DNA of 64,000 bases from positions 246,009-310,008 of the forward strand of contig MEQB01000011.1 of assembly GCA_001770015.1 (NCBI GenBank), read 5' to 3'. The first letter of the stretch is position 1. Every line of letters starts with the position of its first letter. The notes under the pieces were generated by a model. The model saw nothing but the letters and a program-made list of their open reading frames with translations, ran no database searches and had not been told where the DNA came from. Shown here one piece after another: positions 42,683-50,000 of the stretch. The position numbers and the translations under genes are program-made. The stretch is from Bdellovibrionales bacterium RIFOXYC1_FULL_37_79. GTDB lineage: Bacteria > Bdellovibrionota > Bacteriovoracia > Bacteriovoracales > Bacteriovoracaceae.

Positions 42683-42706
42683 GTGGCACTGATGATTTTA
42701 TGTCAC
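42683..42706. promoter_or_regulatory. conserved inverted repeat, candidate activator site
   Basis: GTGGCA and TGTCAC are separated by 12 bases and lie about 95 bases upstream of the sigma-54-type promoter. The counterpart at 43516-43539 is GTGACA...TGTCAC. Conservation between the duplicated upstream regions suggests an enhancer-binding-protein site. Confidence 0.45.
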
Positions 42707-42730
42707 CAGTTCTGTTCGTTAACAAACAAA

Positions 42731-42750
42731 GGCCTAGTAAAAACCAGGCC
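42731..42750 (-). terminator. terminator of the second paralogue
   Basis: GGCCTAG (42731-42737) and CCAGGCC (42744-42750) pair with one mismatch. On the minus strand the hairpin is followed by CTTTGTTTGTT. It is a diverged copy of the terminator at 41920. Confidence 0.6.
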
Positions 42751-42775
42751 CTTGTTGATATTTTTTATTTTAAAT

Positions 42776-43321
42776 CTAGAGAGTAGCAACTAAAAATCTT
42801 CCACCATTAGTGGTTAAGATAAACACTTGGTATCTGACCCCGCTTCCTCCCACTTTTCTTTCGATGGTGGCAAATGATTGGGTTTGCATTCCAGGATTTA
42901 ATCGACCTTGAAATTCTACCCTATTACCAAACTGGCTAATTACTCTGACTTCGTATCCGGCAGCGTTTCGTCCATATACTGTGCATTCTACGCTGGTGTC
43001 AGGATTAAAAAAGTTTCCGTCAATATCGAGTCTACAGCTAGCAGAAATCCTATCAAAGTCTGGGAAAGGGTTAATAGGTCCTGGTCCTGGTCCTGGTCCT
43101 GCGCCAAGGTTTCGCTCAAGTCGGTTTAAAACAACCTTTAATTCGTCAATAGATCTTCGCACTTCCATACTTGAACCATGACCATATTCAAGATCTTCTA
43201 CGGTCATTTGCACTCGTTCGGCAGTTCTGACCAGTCGATTGGCCATGTCACTAAGTTCTCTTGAGAAAGTTGTACCTGCAAGCATAAACACTGCAATCGT
43301 GGTAAGCATCATATTTTTCAT
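42776..43321 (-). CDS. exported paralogue with a C-terminal beta domain
   Basis: I start at the ATG at 43321 (MKNMMLTTIAVFMLAG), preceded by CGGAGGG; the longer frame to 43435 has no site and runs through the promoter. The signal peptide and helical domain (LSDMANRLVRTAERVQMTVEDLEYG region) match the neighbour at 41996. The proline repeats are replaced by a short PGPGPG linker and a strand-rich domain (SCRLDIDGNFFNPDTSVEC, YEVRVISQFGNRVEFQG, YQVFILTTNGGRFLVATL) with two Cys residues. A helix-plus-exchangeable-tail design fits envelope or secreted proteins. It has its own sigma-54-type promoter 84 bases upstream. Function unknown. Confidence 0.72.
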   Translation of the reverse strand: MKNMMLTTIAVFMLAGTTFSRELSDMANRLVRTAERVQMTVEDLEYGHGSSMEVRRSIDELKVVLNRLERNLGAGPGPGPGPINPFPDFDRISASCRLDIDGNFFNPDTSVECTVYGRNAAGYEVRVISQFGNRVEFQGRLNPGMQTQSFATIERKVGGSGVRYQVFILTTNGGRFLVATL

Positions 43322-43404
43322 TTTTCCCTCCGTTATTGGTTGTCCCGTGGACAATTTAGTAAGTGTAACATCAATAAGTTTTTTATTGAACCGGTTTACA
43401 ACTG

Positions 43405-43421
43405 AGCAAATGTAATGCCAA
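43405..43421 (-). promoter_or_regulatory. sigma-54-type (-24/-12) promoter of the second paralogue
   Basis: On the minus strand TTGGCATTACATTTGCT matches the -24 GG and -12 GC elements with correct spacing. It is 84 bases from the ATG, against 83 for the other paralogue, while the surrounding bases have diverged. Confidence 0.7.
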
Positions 43422-43515
43422 CTCATAAATACCAATTAAGCTTCTTGGAATATTTTATTTCAAGTACAAGATGCATGGCGCATGAGAATTGTTATTTTTT
43501 TAGTTGATTACCAAT

Positions 43516-43539
43516 GTGACACTGAGGATTTATTGTCAC
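43516..43539. promoter_or_regulatory. conserved inverted repeat, candidate activator site
   Basis: GTGACA (43516-43521) and TGTCAC (43534-43539) form a perfect 6-bp inverted repeat about 95 bases upstream of the promoter at 43405. It corresponds to 42683-42706 in the duplicated region. Confidence 0.5.
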
Positions 43540-43614
43540 CAGCGCTGTTCATTTTAAAAAACTACAGATACCATATTTATACATTTGAAAAAGGTCATAA
43601 GGAGATTATTTGCT

Positions 43615-44421
43615 ATGAGTCAGCGTCGTTTTTGTTTTTTATTGGTTGTTCTTTTCACATCCTCATATTGTAAGTCAGAAAATAATTTTAAATCCTTATA
43701 CGATTTAAAAAAAGATTATAATTTTGGAGTGCTCATTAATAATGATGAATTTCAAATATACCGATCTGAAAGACTTGGAAAAGAAGGTGTGGAAGAAGTT
43801 TTCTCATCCTTAAAGGAGTTAGGGTTCAAAGTCCCCAAGACAATTATTTATATGAATTATATGAATTACTCGTTTTTTCTTGATCATGCGGTTGAGGAAT
43901 ATGAGATTCAAAATGATTTTGATTTTAAGTTTTATCATTCATATGACAAAAACATGCGTACCTATCTGGATGGACGTAACCCCATTCATCCCAAAAAAGA
44001 TATCGATGATCTCGAAAATCTGGATTTTTGGGCCAGGCCATCTCAAAATGCAATTGAACAATTCGAGATAAAACCGGACGGTAAATTAGACGGAGGTGTG
44101 GATGCCTTTTATAGAATACTTGCTATAGCTTTGAATCCAGAAAATCAGCCGGTGCTTTTTCATTGTCACGGAGGAATACACCGAACGGGAATGATTGCGT
44201 TGGCCATAAGATATTTGCAAGGGGGATCGTGGACGAAAGCTTTTAAAGTTCCTTATTATTACGATGATGATTTGTTGATCACCAATAAGGCCAAACAGGA
44301 ATATATTTTGTTTAATCCTAAAAAACCACGAGTGGAAAATTTCCAGTTTATAGATTCAGTGTCACGAAGTCCTGAATTTAAAAAGCTAAGTAAAACTTAT
44401 CAATCGAGGCTAAATAAATAG
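43615..44421 (+). CDS. exported tyrosine/dual-specificity phosphatase-like protein
   Basis: The ATG at 43615 follows AAGGAG at about 10 bases and opens a signal-peptide-like start (MSQRRFCFLLVVLFTSSYC). The active-site loop FHCHGGIHRTGMIA contains Cys-x5-Arg followed by Thr-Gly, as in protein tyrosine phosphatases. A general-acid Asp could lie in the upstream LENLDFWARPSQN region. Exported phosphatases of this kind can act on host or prey proteins or on inositol phosphates; which applies here is unknown. The gene begins next to the duplicated promoter region of the paralogue pair but is read in the opposite direction. Confidence 0.8.
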   Translation: MSQRRFCFLLVVLFTSSYCKSENNFKSLYDLKKDYNFGVLINNDEFQIYRSERLGKEGVEEVFSSLKELGFKVPKTIIYMNYMNYSFFLDHAVEEYEIQNDFDFKFYHSYDKNMRTYLDGRNPIHPKKDIDDLENLDFWARPSQNAIEQFEIKPDGKLDGGVDAFYRILAIALNPENQPVLFHCHGGIHRTGMIALAIRYLQGGSWTKAFKVPYYYDDDLLITNKAKQEYILFNPKKPRVENFQFIDSVSRSPEFKKLSKTYQSRLNK

Positions 44422-44534
44422 TTTAATTATAGTACTAATTTCGATAACTAATTGAAATTATACTTTTTTTACCAGCAAAAATACTGTGCAATTTTTACAT
44501 TTCACTTAAATTTCAATGAAAAGACAGCCTGGTC

Positions 44535-44544
44535 TGTGTATAAT
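44535..44544 (+). promoter_or_regulatory. possible extended -10 promoter
   Basis: TGTGTATAAT is an extended -10 element (TGn-TATAAT) about 49 bases before the start of the beta-propeller gene. No good -35 is present, which is tolerated by extended -10 promoters. Confidence 0.35.
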
Positions 44545-44592
44545 GCATAGCGTTATCAATGTATAAGAAAACTGTGAAGAAGGATACTTGAA

Positions 44593-45561
44593 ATGAAGAA
44601 TATTTTTTTACTTCTGTTTTTGATTGCAACTTTTAGCGGGCTCAAGGGCTTTACTTTTGAAGCGAAAAATCTTGATGAGTTATATGACTCAAAACCTGTT
44701 ATCAAAAAACTTTTAAGAAAAAACCATGAAGTTTTAAATCTTTCAGGAATTACTTATGTTCCAGACCTGGATATTTATTTCGCCATCGAAAATGCCAAGG
44801 TTCAGGGGAAAAATATTGAAAATGAGGCCAGGATTTTTGTGTTCTCAAAAAAATCCTTAGAAAATGATGATGACTTTCTTTCTGATAATGTTATCAAACT
44901 GGAAGATTTCAATAGTCGGTCAATCAATGATAATCCGGGCTCTCAAAGTGATTTTGAGGATATGGTGTTTATTGATATGGTTAATGGGTTACCCAGATTT
45001 GCTCTTATCAATGAAACTGGTGAAATTTATGTAGGGGTTATTGATCCCGGACAAAAGGGCAGTCTGAGACCTGATAATTTTAAAAAAATAGTTTTTAATG
45101 ATGGTGAGGATAAAAATAGAACTATCGAAAACAATAAGGGACCGGAAGGAATTGCTTTTGACCCTCAAAACCAGGCTGTTTATATAGTCAATGAGGGATC
45201 CGGGATGAGAGTGGAAACTTTCAAATTACCGGCACTGGATAATTTAGAAGAAATTAATATTTCATCACAGGTGAAAATTTTAAAAAAGATCACGAAGACG
45301 CTTACACGTAATGATAAGGATAACGATCTACCTATCAAAGACATGGCCGGAGTGGCCTTTGACCAAAAGACCGGACGTTTGTTGATTTTAAGTGATGATG
45401 CGCGGGTGATTTACGATATTTCCCTGGAGGGAAAATTAATCGCTGTCAAGAAATTGCGTGACGAAAAATTACATCCAGAAGGTATCACGCTTGGTGACGA
45501 GGAATCGCTAGTATTAGTGAGTGAACCCAACATAGTGTTAAAATATAGACCTAATAAATAG
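44593..45561 (+). CDS. exported SdiA-regulated-type beta-propeller protein
   Basis: A signal peptide (MKNIFLLLFLIATFSGLKG) leads to repeated four-strand blades: LSGITYVPDLDIYFAIEN, DFEDMVFI with ALINETGEIYVG, KGPEGIAFDPQNQAVYIVNE, DMAGVAFDQKTGRLLILSDD and HPEGITLGDEESLVLVSEP. This is the pattern of SdiA-regulated/YjiK-like phytase-fold propellers, with acidic residues (ED, PEG, HPEG) where Ca2+ is often bound. It is probably periplasmic; an esterase or binding role is possible but unproved. AAGGATA precedes the ATG. The next gene starts 11 bases after its stop, so they are co-transcribed. Confidence 0.8.
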   Translation: MKNIFLLLFLIATFSGLKGFTFEAKNLDELYDSKPVIKKLLRKNHEVLNLSGITYVPDLDIYFAIENAKVQGKNIENEARIFVFSKKSLENDDDFLSDNVIKLEDFNSRSINDNPGSQSDFEDMVFIDMVNGLPRFALINETGEIYVGVIDPGQKGSLRPDNFKKIVFNDGEDKNRTIENNKGPEGIAFDPQNQAVYIVNEGSGMRVETFKLPALDNLEEINISSQVKILKKITKTLTRNDKDNDLPIKDMAGVAFDQKTGRLLILSDDARVIYDISLEGKLIAVKKLRDEKLHPEGITLGDEESLVLVSEPNIVLKYRPNK

Positions 45562-45572
45562 ATGGAGTATTT

Positions 45573-47678
45573 ATGAAAAAAACTAAAACAATTCTACTAG
45601 CATTAATCCTGGCTACTTTGAATGCATTTACAGCTTATGCGGGAGGAGACATTGCTCTACCCGGGTTTGAAACTAAACTTTTAGAGCTGGGAATCGGCCT
45701 ATATGACGAGGATTCATATATTAATCTGGTAAAATATTTACAAACCGGGATTGAGACCGCCGAGGAAGAAATTGAAAAAACTAAAAAGACGCTTGAAAAT
45801 AACCAAATAGACGAGGAGACAAAGGAGGCTTACAAGAAATATATCAAGGATTGTAAGTTTCTGAAGAAATTTTATAAACATGGTGGGCAACTTCTGGAGC
45901 AAACCCAAAAGTCCGCATTACAGAGTGCAGAAAGAATCAATAATTTTAATACAGCGAAAAGAATAGTCTATTCAGTATTATCCGAATTTGCTCCATTTCC
46001 TTCAACTGGAAATATATTTGCTTTCTTGGGAAAAACGATAGATCGAGTGGATCTTACACTTCCCTACGTCAATGAAAGTGATCGAGGTGCTCTTATTGGT
46101 GTGATCCAAGGGTCACAAGAAGCCACGAATCTGATTTCCGTCAGCGAGCCAGATCATTTTCTTACTCCGGAAGAATTATCTCAAATGACTACCAACGAGA
46201 TTGCTGATTTGGATATATCTCCGAAACATATTGCCTGGAAGACCGAAAAAAATCGATTAAGCACTCCGAACTCATGGCAAGATCTCGAAAATTGGACCAC
46301 CAAAAAAATGAAAGAGGTATTAAAAAAAGATGACAGCCTTGGAAAAAAAGCTGCTAAGGAATATTCGCTTGAAAATGCCAAGAAAGTGGTATTTTTTGAT
46401 GAGATAAAAACCACTGCCACTAGTCCCAAGATGGATGTGCAAGATGCTTATGGTCAGCCTTGGAAACTCAAGTGGGGCAACGAAATGCAGATTGAACCGG
46501 TTAATAATCGCCTGTATATGAAGATGGGAGGTAAGTTTACTGATTTAGTTTATGCTAATAAACCTGGCGTGGAAGGACTGGTTTTAATTTTGGGAGACCC
46601 GTCAGTTGCAGGAAGTTGCACAAATATCAACACCTACACTCTTCTTAGGGATTGTTTGTTAGATTCAAAATATAATTTTGATATTGCGCCTTACACGTTG
46701 GATAAAGGAATTATCAATGAAGAAAATTCGGAGCGTATTTTAGTAAATCTACCAAAGCATGGAAAAAAGAAATATCGTAAAGAGGCACTTAATGATCGAG
46801 TGTATGTCATTTTCCATGAGTCAATGGTGGAATTTAAAGGCAAGGAATTTATAGAATATGGAGGGCCTGTGGCAAATAGTACGGTGGGTGCCACAGAAGA
46901 TCGAGTGGCAAGGGGCCTGGTGGTATTTAATATGTGGCTAAATAATATCGATGCCAAAGATGATAATTCCAAAAGCGTAATCTTTGAAGACGATGTAACA
47001 GGAGAGAAAATTTATGTGGAATATCAGCATGACCTGGGTTCAAGCATGGCCAACCCTGGGCAAACCGGGAGAGTGAATGGACTGAAAAATTCTTCCTTTG
47101 TAAAAGTCAATCACTTATCAAATACCCTGGATTTCAATCAATGGTTATTATACCGACCGGTAGCTTGGGAGAAGGCCACCTTTGCGGATGCCCTATGGAT
47201 GGCAAAAAAACTTGCTACCATGAAAAAATCGGATCTCGAGGAAGTGTTTAGTTATTCTCTATGGCCAGATTTTTTACAGCAAACTTTTGTTAGAAAAATG
47301 CAAGTTAGAAGAGACGCCATTCTTAAAGAGTTTAAATTAGCCGACCTGATTCCAGATGGTAAGGTTCCGGAAATCAATGTAAAGGTTTCTTTAAAAACCC
47401 CAGCACAAAGGAAGGCTGCAGCTCTTAAATATAATATTGATTTGGGCGAGCTTGATCAAGCACTTAAAAATGCCAACCAATTAAACAAACTGTCTGGCAG
47501 AACAAATTATGTAGATGTGTTGGTGCAAAACAGTCGTATTAGTAGTTGTAAAAAAAGTGTTATTGTCAATCTGCTTGAAAAAGGCCCCAAGCCCTCAGGA
47601 GTTGAGCGAAGAATAAAAAGAAGTAAGGATAATAAACCGCTTATGGGTTGCACCTTTGACCCAGCGGCAATGCAATAA
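45573..47678 (+). CDS. large exported protein of unknown function
   Basis: GGAG lies 5 bases before the ATG and the signal peptide is MKKTKTILLALILATLNAF with cleavage near AYA-G. A helical N-terminal region (about 50-190) is followed by DAYGQPWKLKWGNEMQIEP and NRLYMKMGGKFTDLVY. This recalls a little-studied group of proteins with 'W.vK.G.Ea..E....RL.w..G' and a later 'DLGss' block (here YQHDLGSSMANPGQTG), some of which may have a kinase-like fold. That comparison is from memory and uncertain. The remainder has blocks such as NQWLLYRPVAWEKATFADAL. It forms an operon with the beta-propeller gene. Confidence 0.55.
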   Translation: MKKTKTILLALILATLNAFTAYAGGDIALPGFETKLLELGIGLYDEDSYINLVKYLQTGIETAEEEIEKTKKTLENNQIDEETKEAYKKYIKDCKFLKKFYKHGGQLLEQTQKSALQSAERINNFNTAKRIVYSVLSEFAPFPSTGNIFAFLGKTIDRVDLTLPYVNESDRGALIGVIQGSQEATNLISVSEPDHFLTPEELSQMTTNEIADLDISPKHIAWKTEKNRLSTPNSWQDLENWTTKKMKEVLKKDDSLGKKAAKEYSLENAKKVVFFDEIKTTATSPKMDVQDAYGQPWKLKWGNEMQIEPVNNRLYMKMGGKFTDLVYANKPGVEGLVLILGDPSVAGSCTNINTYTLLRDCLLDSKYNFDIAPYTLDKGIINEENSERILVNLPKHGKKKYRKEALNDRVYVIFHESMVEFKGKEFIEYGGPVANSTVGATEDRVARGLVVFNMWLNNIDAKDDNSKSVIFEDDVTGEKIYVEYQHDLGSSMANPGQTGRVNGLKNSSFVKVNHLSNTLDFNQWLLYRPVAWEKATFADALWMAKKLATMKKSDLEEVFSYSLWPDFLQQTFVRKMQVRRDAILKEFKLADLIPDGKVPEINVKVSLKTPAQRKAAALKYNIDLGELDQALKNANQLNKLSGRTNYVDVLVQNSRISSCKKSVIVNLLEKGPKPSGVERRIKRSKDNKPLMGCTFDPAAMQ

Positions 47679-47697
47679 GGATATGTAGGAGCAGCTA

Positions 47698-48255
47698 TTA
47701 AAAGTTGTATCCTGTAATGAGACTGGCGGTGAGCATTTTTGAGGTTTGCGAGACTGTGTCTTGGTTGGCTGCTTCACCGCTTAGTTTAACTTCTTTGAAA
47801 GTGGTGGAGGAATAACTGGAACCCCAAAACCAGTTTTTACCAACTTTTTTTAAAACCGTTATGATAATGCCGCTTGGTTTTTTATTGGTTATAGCTGTGT
47901 TATATTTTTCCTGTTTGAGAAAGTAATAGCCAATATTGGCAGTTGATATTTTTAAAATTATGCTTCCAAAGTCAATCCCCAAAACCGGCAAGATATAAAG
48001 ACTTTTTTGATTTTTGTAAAATTCCAGTTGTTCGTTGGTTTTGATAAGCCTGGTGATGGCCTGATACTCAGTTTGAATTCCACAAAAAAAAGTGTGCCCC
48101 AAGGCGAGAGTTGATCCTACCCCTAAGTGGAGTACATCGATTTTATCATTGAATGAAGATTGGATGTTGGTGTATCCAATATCGGAAAATAAATCAATGT
48201 ATGCCTGAAGCGAGAAGCAGATAAGAATAAGTACAAAAAAAATTATTTTTTTCAT
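47698..48255 (-). CDS. exported outer-membrane-like barrel protein
   Basis: MKKIIFFVLILICFSLQA is a signal peptide. The mature 165 residues alternate hydrophobic and polar positions in about eight strands (LHLGVGSTLALGHTFFCG, GIIITVLKKVGKNWFWG, LTASLITGYNF) and end in Phe, the usual outer-membrane insertion signal. It overlaps the PAP2 gene by one base, so they are coupled. No family is recognised. Confidence 0.6.
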   Translation of the reverse strand: MKKIIFFVLILICFSLQAYIDLFSDIGYTNIQSSFNDKIDVLHLGVGSTLALGHTFFCGIQTEYQAITRLIKTNEQLEFYKNQKSLYILPVLGIDFGSIILKISTANIGYYFLKQEKYNTAITNKKPSGIIITVLKKVGKNWFWGSSYSSTTFKEVKLSGEAANQDTVSQTSKMLTASLITGYNF

Positions 48256-48980
48256 TAGAATCTATAATTAAAAGCCAGGGCAGCCCCGCGCATGTTATCA
48301 ATGGGAACAAAACCCAGCCAATAGGGTTTTTGGTGATCCTTATGGTTAAAGTAAACGCCCCAACCATAGCTTAACCCGAGGGTCATGCCAAAAACCACGT
48401 CGTGAAGATAGTGCCAATTGTCGTTGATCCTGCTAAAAGAAATAAAGATGGCACCTAGGTGGGCTAAAGCACCCCAAAACCACCCGTGCTGGGCGGTTAC
48501 CACCGAGGCAAAAGCAAAGGAGAATGAAGCGTGTCCTGAAGGGAAGGAGTCATGATCATTGGGGTAGCCTGGTCTACTTTCATGGATGCTGTATTTAATT
48601 GCATGAGTGGTGGCAAAGGCATAAAAGGATGATTCCATCATATGTTCGGCCCGTTTATTTCCATTTTTTCCACCAAATATAAATTGACCAAGCACGTAGG
48701 CGCCGTTGAAATAACCAAACCCTATATCACCTCCAACTTCACCCCATGATTGTAGGTGATTTTTTTGAACAGCCTGTTGCTGAATTTCATCAACGACTTC
48801 ACCTTTCGTAATCCTTAGCCCCGCCGTGATCATCGTTCCGGCCCAAAAAATATATTTGGCGTTCGTACATACCGGGGAAGTTAAATTATCAAAAAATGGT
48901 CCACATTCATTGGTCTGGCCGGTTTGGCTTAAAAAAATAAAAAAAAGAAGAAGTGGGTAGGATAAAAGAGACACTTTCAT
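48255..48980 (-). CDS. exported PAP2-family phosphatase
   Basis: All three PAP2 motifs are present in order: KYSIHESRP (K-x6-RP), PSGHAS (PSGH), and SRINDNWHYLHDVV (SR-x5-H-x3-D). These enzymes remove phosphate from lipids such as phosphatidate or undecaprenyl pyrophosphate using the two His residues and Arg. The protein starts with a signal-like segment (MKVSLLSYPLLLFFIFLSQT). It ends in GAALAFNYRF, an outer-membrane-type C-terminus, and lacks six strongly hydrophobic helices, so it may be periplasmic/outer-membrane-linked like some LpxE/LpxF-unlike PAP2 enzymes. It is coupled to the barrel protein downstream. Confidence 0.88.
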   Translation of the reverse strand: MKVSLLSYPLLLFFIFLSQTGQTNECGPFFDNLTSPVCTNAKYIFWAGTMITAGLRITKGEVVDEIQQQAVQKNHLQSWGEVGGDIGFGYFNGAYVLGQFIFGGKNGNKRAEHMMESSFYAFATTHAIKYSIHESRPGYPNDHDSFPSGHASFSFAFASVVTAQHGWFWGALAHLGAIFISFSRINDNWHYLHDVVFGMTLGLSYGWGVYFNHKDHQKPYWLGFVPIDNMRGAALAFNYRF

Positions 48981-49132
48981 TAAGGTGAATTATATCAGAC
49001 TCCCATGTTTAAAATAAGGATAAGAAATAATCCATACGGATGTAATACCCGAGCTTTTTGCTGTGGAATAAGAAATAATTCGTTGTTTTAATTCTCTTTT
49101 CTTTGCAGAGAAGATTTTTGTATAATCTCTTT

Positions 49133-49552
49133 ATGTTCGATTTTTTTAAAAACAAAGCAAAAAAAGATGTCCCCAAATATTATTTTTATGTCATTGACGA
49201 TGAACCGGATGTTTTGGAAGTGATTGTGGATTTAATTGAGTCAACTTTCCCATGTGTTGTAAAAAAATTCACAAAAGTTAGTGATGCGCTGGATGCGCTT
49301 AAAAAAGAGACTTTGGCCCCTGATTTAATTTACTCCGATATCAAGATGGGTAGTGAGTCGGGATTACTTTTAAAAGACAAGGTCGAATTGCTTGGACATA
49401 ATATTCCGATTCTTTATATTACCGGTTTGTCTGGACAAGAAGGCTTGATGAACGGTTACTGGTCCATCAATAAGCCGGTATCCAAAGCAAGCTTGAAAAA
49501 ATATACTAAAATTTTATTTGAAGAAGCCAGAACTAGAAAAAAATTGAACTGA
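49133..49552 (+). CDS. stand-alone response-regulator receiver protein
   Basis: The 139-residue product from the ATG at 49133 is a single receiver domain. It has the acidic pair in YVIDDEPDVLEV, the phosphorylatable Asp in LIYSDIKMGSESG, the Thr in LYITGLSG and the Lys in SINKPVS. It lacks an output domain, so it would work through another protein, as CheY or Spo0F do. No ribosome site is obvious at this start; a TTG at 49103 in frame is no better. Its kinase is not adjacent. Confidence 0.87.
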   Translation: MFDFFKNKAKKDVPKYYFYVIDDEPDVLEVIVDLIESTFPCVVKKFTKVSDALDALKKETLAPDLIYSDIKMGSESGLLLKDKVELLGHNIPILYITGLSGQEGLMNGYWSINKPVSKASLKKYTKILFEEARTRKKLN

Positions 49553-49580
49553 TGGTTTCTTTGATTCTTAGTTTATAAGA

Positions 49581-50000
49581 TCAATGAATTTTTTTCCCAT
49601 TTTTATTAATGCTTGAATCGCAAGAAGATATGCCACACATTCTTTCATATTGGAAGAGATCGTTGTCATCCAAGGCATAGAAGCCATCAATTGATATGGT
49701 TTTTCCTTCACTCTTACTGTAGTGGATAAATCCGGTTCTGGTGTTATACTCAAATTTGAAATTAGGGTTGCTTAGTGATTTTAGGTAAACTGTAATAGAG
49801 GTATAACGTTTTGTTTCGGTATTATAATTTTGAAGCTCGACCGCTTTGGAATCAAATTTTTCATTTGGATAATATTTCTGAACTAAATTAACCATCGCTA
49901 TTTCGTCAGGAAAAAAATCACGTTCTTGTTTTCGGATTTCTTGTCCTGCGTGAGCAACTGTTAAGATTGCAAAAAACAAAATGGGAAGTAATTTTTTCAT
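49581..50000 (-). CDS. small exported protein of unknown function
   Basis: MKKLLPILFFAILTVAHAG is a signal peptide. The mature 120 residues have strands (SITVYLKSLSNPNFKFEYN, TGFIHYSKSEGKTISIDG) and two Cys residues (ERMCGISSCDS) near the end, and the tail is basic. It overlaps the end of the 49918-52077 gene by 83 bases, with the signal peptide encoded in that region. It is likely co-transcribed with and coupled to it. No family is recognised. Confidence 0.6.
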   Translation of the reverse strand: MKKLLPILFFAILTVAHAGQEIRKQERDFFPDEIAMVNLVQKYYPNEKFDSKAVELQNYNTETKRYTSITVYLKSLSNPNFKFEYNTRTGFIHYSKSEGKTISIDGFYALDDNDLFQYERMCGISSCDSSINKNGKKIH

